The translations under genes and the position numbers were made by a program. 64,000 nt of DNA, from positions 1,375,001-1,439,000 of the forward strand of contig LR746278.1 in the NCBI GenBank assembly GCA_902729315.2, written 5' to 3'. Positions 1-14,568 of this stretch are shown here, piece after piece. The notes beneath the pieces were generated by a model. That model did not search any database. It was not told where the DNA came from and was given only the letters and a program-made list of their open reading frames with translations. This DNA comes from Spirodela intermedia (Eukaryota; Streptophyta; Magnoliopsida; Alismatales; Araceae). Numbering within the stretch: position 1 is the first letter of the stretch; each line of letters starts with the position of its first letter.

Positions 1-766
1 AGCAAAAGAGTGGACACCCAATAACCACTGAGAAAAGGTCAACACATAGGTCAACCGCTTCAACATTAAGTTGAAAAATATTCAGGTATTTTACATATAC
101 ATGAAAATACCAAAATTGAGGCATAAAAAAGACGGACGGATCAAATTAAGTCAGGTACAAAATGGTCAGATAGTAAAAGCTTCAAAAAAATGTGAGACAT
201 CTGACGGATCGCGATGAGAAATTATTATCATCCTCAAGAAATAGGGAGAGCCAATTTTTTTTATTTTTTTTTGTGCTCGAGGAAAGAGGAGACGCGGCGG
301 AGCCCATTTAACAGAGAGAGAGAGAGAGAGAAGGTTCTGGCCCAATAAATGAGAAAAGAATACTCTCGATAGTCCCTAGATTAGTCCATATCATGACTCT
401 GCTCCTTCCAACTCCCGATTAAGCAACCTTTTTGTACAGCCCCGACGAAAATCTCAGAAGGAAGAGGAAAAAGGTGGGGGAAAAAAGAGCCTGATAACCT
501 ACATAGAAAAAAAAAAAAATTAAATTAAATGAAATGGAAGAGGTCAAAGCTCGTTTTCATGATGTGAAGGAGAGGGCGGGGTGGGGGCACAGACCTCTGC
601 GTTTTTCGACGTCACAGTGAGGTCAGCGGGTCCGGCTCCCTCTTGCAGGTGCATTCTGAGTGTTCTTGTTCTAGCAAAAATGTTTACCCGAAGTTGAACA
701 GCTCCTGCGAGAGGAGCTGTGAATCTGCATCTAGTGGCCACAGAAAATCTTGAAGGAGGGTTTTTC
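1..766. other. 3' flank and probable 3' UTR of the REC-family gene
   Basis: No coding signal is recognised here. The part next to 767 is probably the 3' untranslated region of the minus-strand CLU/TPR gene. A short (GA)n run lies near 313-331, and A-rich and T-rich tracts are scattered through the rest. An antisense open frame crossing 544-879 is an overlap shadow of the last exon. Confidence 0.5.
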
Positions 767-3700
767 TCATGCCGGAGTGGTTGCGTTCTCCTCGCCGTTT
801 GAGGAAGCATTGGTGGGCTTGGGAGAGTCGTTTCCTCTGACCACCCTGTGGTAGATAACCTTGAATGACTTCCCACCAAAGGGCTTGTTCAGCAGGCTCA
901 GCGGCATTCTGAGGGTCTGTTTCCGGCGGCCTCTCCCTCTTAGGAAGATGCTGAGGCTCCCCTCGCCGTCGTTCTTCTTGGTGGTGACGCTCTGAAGCTG
1001 AGACTCACCAATCTCGCTCTTCAGTTCACCACTGGAGTCCTCCGCATTCTCAGGTTTCTTCTCAGACCCGTCGTTGGTGACCTCTGATACCACCTTGATC
1101 TCTCTCTGTGTCTCTTCCCCATCCTTGGACAACGTCGGAGGAGCTGGGTCCAAGCTTTCGATGTTGATTGGTTGCATGCTCGGCTCAATCACTGGTTCGG
1201 CGATCGGGGTGATGACCGGAGACATGATGGGGAAATCGGCGGGATGACAGGACGGCCACATTGTTCCAGGCACGAATTCCGGGACGTTTGGCGGCATATT
1301 GCATTGCCATGCGAAGTGGTTGGGGTGGAATATGTTTGTGTTCATGGGAAACAGGGTGTTGGGCACGGCTTGAGCCTGAGAATAAGAAGGGTAGGCAAAA
1401 GGCACAGGGTGGGGGACGCTAGGCGGCCGAGGAGATGTGGGATAAGGGTGTAGGGGCAATGAGCACATGGGAGATGGCGTTGGCAAGACTGTCGCAGGAG
1501 TAGGGTGAGATTGGAGAGCAACAGGCCAATGGGCTACGTTGGGAATGGCATTGCTTATGGGGAGCCTTATATTCTGGACGACTGGCCCTCGCATGACTGC
1601 AGCAGATGGGTTGAAGGGTGCAGCCGAGGCGGACAATTTTCTGTTAGTCATTTCTCTCACGTCAAAGGTGGTGGAAGGCGACTGTACCTTTGGACTGTCA
1701 GCACTGCTCGTCTCAAGAGCATCGACCCGCACGCCAGGTGAAGTAAGAATCGAATCATCTGAGTCAACTCCACCAAGTGAGGCTTCATGAGATGTCTGAA
1801 TGGTTTCGGAGCTCCTTGTAGTGGTAGCATCACCCTCAGTCTTGGCGCAGAGGTCTGATTCTCCGCCATGAACCTCATCAGGCAGGGCCGCATCCTCCAG
1901 ATTACTCCCAGCGGAAATGCCTCCAAGCGCGTCCGCTGTAGTTTCAGAAGGTGGTTGGTTGGGGATCGCTTTCGTTACCTCAACGTGGCCCTGTACTTGA
2001 ACGACGACTTCTGTTTCCTCACTGACATCTTGGTCCCTTGCGTTGTCATCGCCAAGGCCTGCAGGAATAGAGAGATCTTCTGAAGAGTTGTCAACTTTCG
2101 CTTGTTCCGTTGGCTTGGCTTTGCCCTTTCCAGTCGTATCTTCTCTGTCTAACGAAGCGCCAATTACCTTTCTCATCGGAATTTTCCCTACTGTGCCAGG
2201 AGGCGCAAGGGCTACATCCTTATATGACAGGGAATTCCCAAGAGCGACAGTCGAATGGCTCTTGGACGGATCGCCGATGTCCTCTTGAGTGCTAATCTGG
2301 GTATTGGATGTGATCTGATCAGAAGGCGGAGATGCCAACGATTCCAGCGTAGAATTCTTCTGATCGCCAGCATTTCTGGTGCTATCGACCGTCTCCATTA
2401 TGTTCGGTGCTGGAACGTATTTAACTCTGTATGTCATGGACCTGACGTTGCGTCCAAACTTGCTGCCAGGTGAGGGAACTTTAATGTAGTTATTCTCTGA
2501 ATAGGCAGAAGTTGCCGTTCTCTTTTTCAAGAAGTAATATCTGCTGTTCGGATAAGAGTCCCTGGATTTATATTGGGCAACTTCGGGGCTGACATCCTTC
2601 TTCTGATAGCCATAGATCTTTCCAATATTTGCACGCTTATGCCTCAGCTTCTGCCCGGTTATGCCGTACGACCTTGGCCTCTGAACGGGTTGCCACCCTT
2701 CTTCTGCCCCCGTATTCACTTCTGTCTGCAATTCACCAACGTCCGTGTAATCATCTGTAGATATCACTTCGGGTTGTTGTTGAGCAACGCTGGATAGCCC
2801 TTGAACTCCGGTTTCAATCTGAGGCTGAAAATCTGTTTGGACGGCTACATTATCCTCTGGATTAGTCCTAGGTTCGTCCTCTTCCTTCTCTTCCTCTGAA
2901 GCAGTAGTACTGGAATCTTTCGACAATGCATCAGAGCTTGCAGAATTCAGGCTTTTGGCAGAGCGAACCTTAACCTGAGAGTAACATTCTACGTCAATAA
3001 GCGATCAAATGACCAATGGTCGTGGTTACTTGAACTTTAAGAACAGAAGGATACTACACAACTTGGTAGGAACTCATAAATTAGAGAGCATAAGTAATAA
3101 TCCCGGTTCATTCTAAGGCAATCAAAATAGCTCGAATATCTCCATTTGAGGATACTTAGTAGGACATCCTTTTATCGGTTCAACTGGCAAAAATATGTCC
3201 GTATATCAGTACATGAAGAATGGTTTCCCAAAGAGACTGGCTTATAGTTAATTCAGATGAAAATATCACCAATTTAAAGCTTTAATACGATGAGAAATAC
3301 TTAACACTAATTCAGAAAAGGATCAAAAGAAACCCTAGTTTCAATTTTTTATTTTTTAATCTACTCTAGTGTATATAGATGAGCGCTCATCCCCGAGGCA
3401 AAATGCGTAGTTTTTTTCTGGGAGAAGAGTTAGACGGCCACAAAAAGTTTTTACCTTAGGCTGTACTTTCATGATTTTAGTCCCTCTCTATACTTGGCAT
3501 AAATTAATTAAATACAAGAGCATCCTTTTCTAATTTAATAAAGCTCATCTCTTCATGTGTTTGTACTCATCTTCATATCTCGTACAAGATTTAGATGTAG
3601 TTTTGACTCTAACTAGAATCTCCACTACACACAAATGCCTTAAACATTGCTTGATCCCCGTAGAACTGAAGGAAAAATTTAATTGAGCAATGAACTACTG

Positions 3701-6700
3701 GTCTTTCGTTATTTTAGCAATCATCTGCTTAATTATGCATTTCCACGACTTATGAACAACCTATAGTTCAACGAATGGTTCCAGTAAGATCAGAGAAGCG
3801 TAGAAACTCTTTATGGCCACGGAGTGTTCCTAGATTGCTACATTGTTCCCAGATGCCTGAACGATATTTAAAAGTGAATCAGAAGTACCTTTGTAGCCAA
3901 AATTCTCCTCTTGGCCGCCTCTGTATCTCTTCCTTTAGAATCTTGATCCGGGTTTATGTAATCAAGTAGGTCTGATACACTGCAAACCACAGTAGTATTT
4001 TAAGAAAAATCCAAGTTAATATTTATTGATTTGAACGGTTAACTATATACATAACGAACAGGGAACAATATCTAGACAATATGATATGCGATAAATTGCA
4101 TGCTGGCAGGTGCTTCGATATAAAAATTGTTGAAAAATATTTCAGGATTTTAAATCAAGACAAGGACAACACGTTTACAGATATTTGTTCAATATAAGAT
4201 ATAAAAAGACACCTCAGATGCCCCTTGCTCGCGATAGATGCATCAGGTTTTCGAGTACCATTTCGAGCTGCTTCTTGCTGCTCAATAGCCTTCGACTCAA
4301 AATATTCAAGCCATGCAGCAGCGTCCTTAGAGTTCAACAACATTATTTTAGAAACGCTGAACAAGGCCTGAGAAAATTATGAAAACCAGTAGAATTGTTT
4401 TAAGACATACCTGAGTCCTCAAGTCATCTTGACCGAGCTTTGAACGAAGAATTTTTAAGGTTGTCTGCTCATGCTGAACACTTAAGCTGTATGCTTCCAT
4501 TAGGGAGAGAGCAATGGCTATGGCATGGTAACTTGCAGCAGTCTGGACCAAAATTCGGACAAAAATGGATAAGTAATCATGTGCCGGGCAAAATTTTCAC
4601 TTGAAATTTTAAATGATCTATTCCTTGTAACAGAACATGTTAGAAGTAACGGTGATATCAATCATGATTATAAAAATAAAACCCATATTCTGCTCTCGTT
4701 ACCTAGGTACAGCCTGGACTAAATCTCAAACTATGACTCTTGTTTCAGATTGTTAGAAAAAAGGAATTATTACATCATCAGTAGTTCAGTACAGAAAAAG
4801 TAGCCAGGCCATTTTCCGAATCATCATCAAAGCCGGGTGTTAATATGCCAATTCGAACAATCTTATGGCGAGCCTGAAGGTTCAAGAAAATTTAACGAGG
4901 GGACGACTATATTTTCCTACAGGCATCATTGTGAAAGACAGTTAACTTTATTAACTGTCACATCATGAACTAGATCGAAGCAGGAGGGACTTTCACATCA
5001 TCAAAATGCACTCAAAGAACCTCGTAGCATTTCAGATTTTAAAATCCTGATGAACTGTCTTGATTAGGCCCCAACAGTCATCTCCTTCTTTGGGACAGCA
5101 TTATGAGGCACTTACATATACCGCAGCCCTCACCAGTCAAATGTATGTTTTGAAAGAACCTCATTCACTATGTGAAGTAATGTTCCTCGAAGAACCTGAT
5201 TGATCGGTGTAACATATCCCGCCCCAAAGACACACTTGCACATATGCGTAAAGAAATCAAGGATAATCAAACTAAAGAAAAATTACACACAGAGAGATCA
5301 CACCAGAAATACAAAAACTGCGATCTATGTAATCACAATTAGACACTGGCTGCAATTTGGAGAATCCATAAAACACAGAAGATATGGAGAGGGAAGAAGA
5401 CCTGAATGTGGTCAGGGCCAAGCAACTTTTGATTGCACTTTAATGCTTTGTGAAGATATCTCAATGCGACATGTACATTTCCTAGGCCCTCCTCCATCAT
5501 CGCCACATTGATGTATGTAGCAGCAGTGTTTGGATGTGATGGGCCACAAGTAAGATGCAAGAGATACAGTGCACGTTTTACATACCTGATTAACAATACA
5601 ATGAATCACAATTAGTATATATGATTTGCTAAGTATGATACACAAAATTTACAAAAAACCTCAATTTAAAAAAGATATCTTTAAAAAAAGATTGAAAAGA
5701 TGGGAATTACATTAAAGGTTGCAAATATCACAGCCAAGGATAACATCCAAGTTCAAAATATTAAAGGCAATAAAAGAAGACACTAGAAAAGAAACTATCA
5801 CTGCTGTTTCCACTTTGTTTCTGTTGTTTCTCAGATGTTAACAAATAGAGGACATTGATGGCAATCATTAGCTCAATTAGTGATCTCACTGAAGGATACA
5901 AGAAAATAAGAAAAAACAATTGATATACTGAGTAAGTCTGAGGAGTTATCAGCTTCGCTTTATAATTCACTATGCACTTAGGTCAGGGTTTTAGTCAAGG
6001 TCCCGTGAGGCTACCGTGGTTGTAATCATCGAAAGTTCCATACTGTTGGTTAAGGTGCATCTATGTGGCTTCTTCGAATGGGCTCTGGTTTGGGTTGGGT
6101 TCGGTGGTAACGGTTACTTGGTGAGAAGTAGTAAATGGACCTGCCGTTTAAGGACGGGGTTTGTTTAGGGTTTTGGTTTTCCATACTGATCGAGGTACCA
6201 CTCAAATAGGCAACTGCAGTGAATCAGGCATGAGGCTCATGCCATAATTTATTTTGTGTATTTTTTAGGTTAAAATCTTTCAACCGGATTAATTTGAAAT
6301 GTTACAATGCAAAATCTCATGTAAAGTGCATATGCCAAGAATGTCAACGCAGACGCTACGTCAAAGGCTTTGCATTTAAGTTCAGTAACCAGGAATACAA
6401 GAGTTCACATCAATCATAACTAATAGGATGCGCTATATATACCAGGAATATCCAATTCATGAATTTTTTTTAGACTTTGCATTTATGTCAAACAGACGAG
6501 AGGGTTAGAACATATATATAGCTTTCTTTCACGACAAAAAAACTGTAGGATGCAATCAAAAGTTGGTTATTTCAAAAAAAATGGCGGAAAGTTCTTGATA
6601 TTTCCAAAATCTAACTCACTTCAGCGCCAATTCAGTATGTTGAAGTCGATAATAGAACACAGCAAGATCTCCGTAGCTCTTCATAGTGTCAGGATGGTCA

Positions 6701-9700
6701 AGACCAAGCTCCCTTTCATTAATATCCAATGCCTTCTGTTGGTATATCGTAGCCTGAAACGTTCTAACACATTAAAACTCTCCTCTCATAACGATATCAA
6801 CGTATTTTGCTGTCTCTAGTTAATCCGGATATAGTAAAAAAATAAAAAAGTGTCATTAATTGATGGAGAAATAGATAAAAAAAAAGAGATACATTATTAC
6901 TAAGCAAATCCATCCAGAACTCCACAGAAAAACACCCTTAATGCACAAGAAACGAAACATTGAAAAAAGACTAATGGATCTCAGGCAACGATAACATAAA
7001 GGCATGAAATCGGCGACTGACCAAGCTACCCACAAATAAAAAGGATCATTGTGCCCATATTATGAGGGTGAATTCGGGCTTTCTATTTAAATTAGGGTCC
7101 AAAAATGCACGAAATTATTCGAAATTTCAATGAAGGATAAGGAGAATGCTGGATGATAGAAGGGCATGTCCTGCTCAGCTTTTGATGGTTAAAATGGAAA
7201 AGAATAAACGATTGAAATGGCCATAATATATAACTAAGTGAATAGAAATGTTCAGCCTAATGGATATGAGTACAAGGTGAATCCAGAAACTAGGATCCTG
7301 TGGAACCATTACAATATCCTTTTATGTTCAGCCGATAGTGAATCACCATTGATTAATTTTATCCACTCATCTGATGTTAGATGAGTAACTATAAAAAAAA
7401 ACCCCTACCATAAAAATTGCATTGGGAAAATCCATCTTTACATAAAAAATAGACAATCAGTTTAATGTTCACAAACATCGATCATTTTACATCCTAGAGA
7501 TGCCCTCTGTATCATAATTTATCAAGCTGATCCTAATTTTCTTTAACAGATATGGCCAATAACATGAGGTTGTGGGATACACACGAAGTAAAATCAGAGA
7601 CAGGTAAATCCTGCCCCAGATCGTAGTACAGAAAATGATAAAAGAAGAGATGCGACGTTCAAAACCTGATTAAAGTCGCCTGTATGGTAAAGCACAACAG
7701 CAAGGAGACTGTACGCTCCAGCTGTCATACGATGGTAAGGGCCACATACTGCAATAAGTTTCGCTAGTGCCTGCATTTATGGCAAAATAGTTATCAAAAT
7801 TATAAATAAAACTTTGTTAAGCAGAAAATGAGGCAACAAGAATACACGACAACAAAAAAGAACAAGATTTATGTCAGACACCTTTGTTCCGTAACTGACT
7901 GCATCTTCAAGCTTTCCCTTGTCAAGAGCCGTTTTTGATGACTCTAGAAGTTGACGTCCGTCTGCAGATGAACATGCAACTTGCTACAAAGAATCACGAA
8001 ACGAATGTGAGCCCGTGCACTGGCTAAAGCAATTATTCTGTTCAATAACATTTGTTATAAAACGGAAAACCCTTACTTTATGGACAGGAACGAGGCTGAG
8101 AATATCTGCCTTGCAAAAGGGATTTGCAGAGTCCATATCGAAGTCCTTTGGTGACAACTCAATACCGACCTAAGGAGAAAAAGGTATACGCCAGTATTAG
8201 AATATTAAGGACGAGTATTCCCCTGACAGTCGTCATACTGTCACACGCAAATCTTTTACCTTGTGACAGAGACCCCTTAATATAGCAAACTTCCTTATAT
8301 CTCGATAATGTGAACTTGTAAGTTCCCAATCATATCTTTTTTTCAAGAAGGTCTCCAGCCATCTCCAAACAATACCATGTACTTTGCCGTTGGAGTTGGA
8401 TTCACCAAAATCAGGAATACCAAGCATCATGTTTAGAGTGACAGCTATCAATGGAGCTAAGTCTCCTGTCTCAGGAACAGCTGCAATAACAGAGCGGATG
8501 ACATGCTTGAAGGCTCTTACTATCATCTCATGAATGCAAAGTGATTGCACATGCGACAACTTCTCCGAAAGCTTAACCTAGGTAAATAAGATGCAAGCAC
8601 CAATTAGCTCATGAGATACAAGCGAGCATTTTAGAATTCTGTGCAAAAATGAGCTTGTTTTGCCTACGTTTGTGGACAGGGTCATGAGAAAAATACTTAC
8701 AACGCATCCTAGAGAGCGCATCCGCAGACCCCTAGTGTGCATGAAATCAGTAAGAGTCCGGCCATCTACGGGTGAAAGTTCCAACGACCCAAAATCGGCA
8801 ACCTAAACACGAAAACACACATATCACTAAAGATAACTTCAACAGAGGGGAAAAAAAAACTTTCCCACTGTGTATTGGAGACCTACCAGTTTTCGAAGAG
8901 CAACATCATCATAATACTTTTGAGCCATTTCAGTGAGTTCCTGCAAAGACTGAATGTCGAGGGGAGGGTTATTCTCATGTCTTCGAGGAAAACCTTCATG
9001 GAACTCAGAAAATAAAATAAGGCAAAACATAAAGATTGCTATATTATGTAACCTACCGCATCTATTGGATAACTACTATCCGGAAACAATTTTGTGGTGA
9101 CTATTTACGTTAAGTAAGATGAACAAAATGAATAAGAGAAGGTGATAACCTGTATAAAATCAAATCATTCAAAACCTACACGACACATGTGTAGGCTAAC
9201 CCGCAATAACATATGAATATCTCTCGTTCTGCTATGTTCCACGGCTTTTAGTGAAATCAGGGTGCCAAATTGATGATTGATGAGCAGAGTTCAGTATCCC
9301 TGGGAAGGTCTGAGGCTTCTGAATTATGTACATCAACTTCGAAATGAAAGAGACTAATGAACCATTGATATTTCTTTTATATATTTATGGACTCCATAAA
9401 GAGCATGCAAGGACCTAGTATCATCTGCATATCTGTACTGTTCTGGATCAGTTCTTAGCCGACCCCCGTTGTGGATAATAAAATAAATGAGCACGGAGAA
9501 AAAGCAAAAAATCAAAACGTCTCTCAAAAATACTCTCACTGGCGTTAAAAGAATATTATATGCTCGGCCAGTAATGTATCCTCTCAAGCTTAATGGAAAT
9601 AAAATTAATATAGTGTAAATTATTAGAGTAGTTACCTTCTGATGAAGACCAGTTTCAGACTCTTTCAACCGTATGAATGCAGCCTCAGATAACAACTTTT

Positions 9701-12700
9701 TAAGCTCCTGCTCATTCTCATAGGCACTGGTTTCACTAGGAGAACCTGCACCATGCAGATGAACATTTTGCATTTCCCCGATAACACACTGATCAGAACT
9801 ACTGGCCATGGACAGATCTTTCCCTTCATCAGATTGCAGTTTTTTCTTAGAATTTTTAAGAAACCTGAGAGGCTTCCCAAGTCCCTCAACCTTTGATTCA
9901 AGTCCAATCTTCTCAGCATTTTGCTTCCTGTCTTTCTCGCCAGTTTGTTTCTTATCCTTATCGCCATTTTTCTGATCTTGCAAATGTTGTATCCAGCACG
10001 CACCAAGTTCCCATCTCATAAAAGAGTCCTGATTGACTTTTTCAGTCTCAAGTTTGGTAAGACTCTCTGTCAATACTCCCTCCACAAAGGCATGGGCTAA
10101 CCTGATATCTTCATACTTCGAACTTTGGGAGTTGCTCGATCCTCTGTTATGTTCTGAGTGCTTTTTGTGGAGCAGCAACCTCAAACTGAAATAAACGAAA
10201 TGTGGTTAACAAACACGCACAAAGAATAAGACATCTCTTAAATGAATTTCGTACATAAATCTGGATGAAAATAAACAAGGTTTGCACTGGAAAAAAACCT
10301 GTTAACGTTCAATGCATTAGCTCCCCCTTCTGGTTGATCCTCAATGTCAACTCTTTGCTGCAATGGGCCAGTCCTATTCTCATTTCTGTTAACTGTTACA
10401 ACTGCGACGTATCCACAGTACCTCACGTTGATGACACCTAAGGTGGTAACATCCTGCAAGATTCAAATGTAATGCTGATTAATCATCGTTAGACTAAGTA
10501 AAACGAGAATCGTGAGTAAAAGAGTATCTTACATGGGCTACAGTATTTTCATCTGCTGTGATTCCCTTGAGTAAATTTCTCTCAATGAGATTACTGGCAC
10601 CAATTCCTATGGTTCTCAGCCCATCGATCTTGGTATCCACCTTACAACTAGCGTTAGAAGCATCTCTGAGGACAGAAATAGAAATATCCCCTACTCGGTC
10701 GCAGTACAGAATGCCATCCTTCTCGACCAACGTATTATCCATAACATGGCGTACGGCTGCAACTGCTCTGAAGATAGCAACGTCCACAAATAAACTGTGA
10801 AGAAGGAACACCTTCCGGTCACGAATCTGTCTTTCTTCAGCTGTCTTGCAAGGCATTGACGTGAGAAACAAAAACTCATCAGACCAAGGTATCATATCAC
10901 TCTTGCCATCTCTACCCCAACCCCCTCCATTTCCTCCCCATGCCTCATCTTCCACTGGGAGGGGAGGAAATGATGATGGTGAATGAGCAGCAAATGGAGG
11001 AACGAGCCATGTATTTGCACGGAATCCGTAGGGAAGATTTCCAAACTGTAGAAGAGGAACCGTTAGTATCTGATATAGAAGCCAGGAGCAGGAAGAACTT
11101 AAAACGAAAACGAAATGGCATGGAGTTCATGGCCCAAAGAACCGAGAAATGCACTGATGATGCAAACAACTCATGTTTTCCCACTGCGTTTAAAACTGTA
11201 CTTATCCACTGATATATACACAGAAAGAACTATAAAAAACAGTAATATTCGAGAGGCTTTCTGTGAAGCATTAATTTGATGACTATGAGCAAAGTTTCAA
11301 TGGAAGAATGACATGCATATGTACACAGAGAGAACAGAATAAGAATCGAAATTGGGAAAGAAGTTCAGAAAGTATAATGAGAACACGACTAGTTAATAGC
11401 ATTCTGACCTTATTACGTTCTGAAAACGCTTTCATGAGATCTTCGTAAGCCTAGAAACCACAAACAAACAGAGAATCAGGATATTTTATACTTGAATTTG
11501 TACCTACTTAATATCAAAGAGTTTCTGAACACACCAACAAAGAACCAAATGCAAACAATGAAAGAAATAGGGAGAGACAAATTTCGCTATTCTAATCTTA
11601 AAACGTAAAAAATATGCCACTGTTTATTCTTGAGACTGACTTATACAGAAAGGCAGAAAACTAATCAGACAGTTATACGAGCATGAGAAAATTGAGTATC
11701 TGGCTCAGAGAGCACCAACAAAAATAAAATGACATCCACATCCAAAGGCAGAAACATTTATTGTTGCCAGCGCAGCCTACTTTGTTTCCTTCAATAAACA
11801 ATAAATATTTGCTGTCTAACAGGGCCCAAGGAAATCACGAGTTTGAGATCTGCTTTCCCATCATCAGTGCATTAGATGTTTTCGGAACTACTAAAAGATA
11901 TATGCGACGGAAAAACCGAAGGATGATTACAATTCGATTATATCTACCCAGCTTGATGAGCACGCTGTTTCTGACGATAACTGCGTTCAAATGTCTGATA
12001 AGCTCAAGTAATCTGCTCTACTTGTACAACACTCGCATAATTCCGCCTACCCTTACCAACTATGTCAGCACCTAAACCACCATCTCTCCGACAAGATATT
12101 TATTGTTGACCCGTCTCGTATCCCATTCTGCACAACAAGGTTAGACTTGATACTATCGAACAATTGCTCCCAGCTCAATACGTCTGACTTGAAAATCACA
12201 GGACCACTAGAAAGGTAGACTATCTACTTGACCTATCCCGAAATTAATGCTCAGAATCACATCATGATAGAGAACCCAAATGGTTTTTTTAGTGAGCGAG
12301 CGGATTGTCTGTTTACATTGTCAAAAGCTCTACTGAGCCGTCGGAGCAACCCGACAAGATCATGGCAGAGCATACGCTGTTTCCCCACGCTATAGAACCC
12401 CTTCTTCAGCGCTTCTACAGTCACCAGCTTCCCATTGCAAAGCTTCACCTGAAACCATGGCCAAAATGCTGGATAAACTAATCACCACTTGACACATCAC
12501 TGAAGGAAGATAACACGTAGTGATTCCGCCTCGGAGAATGTACCTCGATGTAGAAGAGGTGATCCTCGGAGGGACTCTCGTCTTGTCGGAGGGGCTTCGT
12601 AGATCTCCTTATGACTGCAAATTGGAAGAAAACTTAATTCCTCTATATCAAAGCTTAGACTTGCCAGCATCAGGTCAGAAAGGGATCAAGAAAAACGTAC

Positions 12701-13877
12701 ATTGTAGGGGAGGGACGAGGTGCGAGAGAGAGAAGAAGTCGTAGAAGGAACCAAGCTTAGGGCACGCGCCGCTCATCTCAGCCTCGACCTCCGCAGCGGC
12801 TACCGCCGCCGCGGACGCTTCATTGGACGGAGGCGTAGAGGGAGAAAGCAGCAGCGGTTCCTGAGACGGCTGCTTGCTGCTGCCACCGCTGCTCCGGGCC
12901 TTCTGCCCTCCCCCGCCGCTGGGGCTCCTGACCTCCTTGCTGCCACTGCTGACAGCCGCCTCGGCCGGCGTCGCAGCCGCCGCCGACGACGCGACATCCC
13001 TCGCCGGCGATCCGCCGAAGCAGGCCGTACAAGCGACGACGTCGAGCAGCCTCCTCACATGGGCCACCGCTTGAGCCTCGTCGTACTCCTCTGCTCGGGC
13101 GGGAAAAAACAACGGGGACCAAAAGGTCAGAAGATAACGGAGATCATTGGAATTTATCATAAATATTATACATTAAACCCTTTATAATATATTTATTTTA
13201 AAAAAGCATATAATTTAAATTTTTATTGTAAATATATCCAGAACGCGGGACCACATACCTTCCACCAACGTTAACACGCAGGGCTTCAAGGCGGCAACAT
13301 CCACAGAGTCTTTCAATCGAGACCCTCGGATCTGCAACGAACGGTAGAACTTCAGCCCAAACACGTGACTAGTGCTGCGACGCACTCCCCACGTAATCCC
13401 ATGCAAAACGCTTACAAACTCTCGATCGGATTCCATAAAAAGAATGTAACATGACCGATTATGAGCCTCTTAGCTCCTGAGCTGAGAGACAATCGATTAA
13501 GTGGGGCCCTTAGGCTCGCCGCTCGAGGCGGTGGAGAGGAGGAGAGACTGACTGTACGCACCTCGTGAGAGAGAGAATAGCTAGTGATGGCGCAGGTGAC
13601 GGTGTTCTCGCAGAGGAGCCGGCGCACGTCGATGATCCTGTCCGTTGATATCCCCTGCGCCAGATCGTCCGGCGGTAAAAAAAGAAAGCGGTTAACGGAG
13701 GATTAAGAGGATCCGAATCCTATGTGGCGGTCGCGTGTGACGCCAAATATCGTGGCGGACTCCCACTGGTGGCAGCTAGAATTCGGACATCGCCCGCCTC
13801 CCCAAGAAGAATATCCCCGGCTTTCTTTGACACGACTCTAATACATCCAGTCGCCCGTACTTCTACGGCGTTCATTC

Positions 13878-13914
<37 letters not shown>

Positions 13915-14187
13915 CCCTCATCTACGGCTAGCTCTTACAGTGTTCACTCAGACATCGCTACCCTCTGGTTCTCGTTTCTCTCTCCCCTATCTGCGACAAT
14001 CAGTCAGTTGCAGAGATGGCGGCCTCGATTTTCTATTGACAGTATTCATTCCGGCATCTCTCTCTCTAACCTTGCTTTTAGAGTGTTCACTAGGGCATCA
14101 CTACTCTCTAGTCTCTGGTTCCAGTTACTCTCTCCCCTATATGCTACTATCTATCAGTTGCAGAGATGACGGCCTCGAGTTTCTCTT

Positions 14188-14222
<35 letters not shown>

Positions 14223-14462
14223 TTCTTGGGGAACCAACGGCATGTTTAAGCTGTCACATCCCCGGATGGATGAGAGGGAGAGTAGAGAGAGTGGAAGGTA
14301 GTCCTCGTACCTTTAAGACGACGTAAGTTTCGTCGGGAAGGAGCACGGTGATGTCGAGGACCACGGGGAGAGCTGCAGTGGTGGAGGCGAAGAACAACAC
14401 AGAGAAGAAGAAGAAGATAAGCCATTCACACCAGTGAGCAAAGGAGTCAAGGCAAACATAAT

Positions 14463-14499
<37 letters not shown>

Positions 14500-14568
14500 A
14501 TCCTCACCTTTCTCCTCTTTCTTCTTCTTCTCACCCTTGGCTCTGCCGCGGCTGCTCCTCGGCGCCAT
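767..14568 (-). CDS. REC: CLU/TPR protein of the REDUCED CHLOROPLAST COVERAGE (REC/TSS) family
   Basis: Plant CLU-type proteins of this family are cytosolic/nuclear, and the REC members set the fraction of cell volume given to chloroplasts. I place 23 coding exons on the minus strand: 14508-14568, 14311-14372, 13562-13654, 13259-13331, 12701-13090, 12544-12614, 12317-12448, 11409-11450, 10533-11045, 10299-10453, 9636-10185, 8887-8949, 8701-8802, 8260-8577, 8077-8169, 7882-7983, 7666-7770, 6620-6753, 5402-5585, 4411-4542, 4213-4325, 3889-3979 and 767-2974. They sum to 1928 residues, near the family size. The N-terminus ([20 protein letters not shown]) and the CLU-N part (about 40-110) are typical. 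The CLU domain is about 310-600 ([16 protein letters not shown]), and TPR repeats lie at about 940-1125. A Ser/Pro-rich tail ends in a conserved [17 protein letters not shown] block. Residues 100-226 include an Ala/Ser/Gly-rich insert. Exon 12 has two in-frame acceptors 9 nt apart. The family is sure; which REC paralogue is not. Confidence 0.93.
13869..14215. repeat. Two tandem copies of a CT-microsatellite-linked repeat in REC intron 2
   Basis: Two diverged copies lie head to tail (about 13869-14040 and 14041-14215). Each has a TTCATTCCG block, a (CT)n run, a TGTTCACT block (13941 and 14084), a CTCTGGTTC block, CTCTCCCCTAT, CAGTTGCAGAGATG and GGCCTCGA. Offset between equivalent blocks is 143-174 bp because the CT run differs in length. 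A third copy occurs 27 kb away at 41364-41490. The repeat lies in the intron between coding exons 2 and 3 of the minus-strand gene, so it is antisense to that transcript. Confidence 0.8.
14467..14498. repeat. (CT)n microsatellite next to REC exon 1 donor
   Basis: A perfect CT dinucleotide run lies about 8 bp inside the first coding intron. It reads as GA in the transcript and directly follows the donor GTGAGGATTA. Confidence 0.9.
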
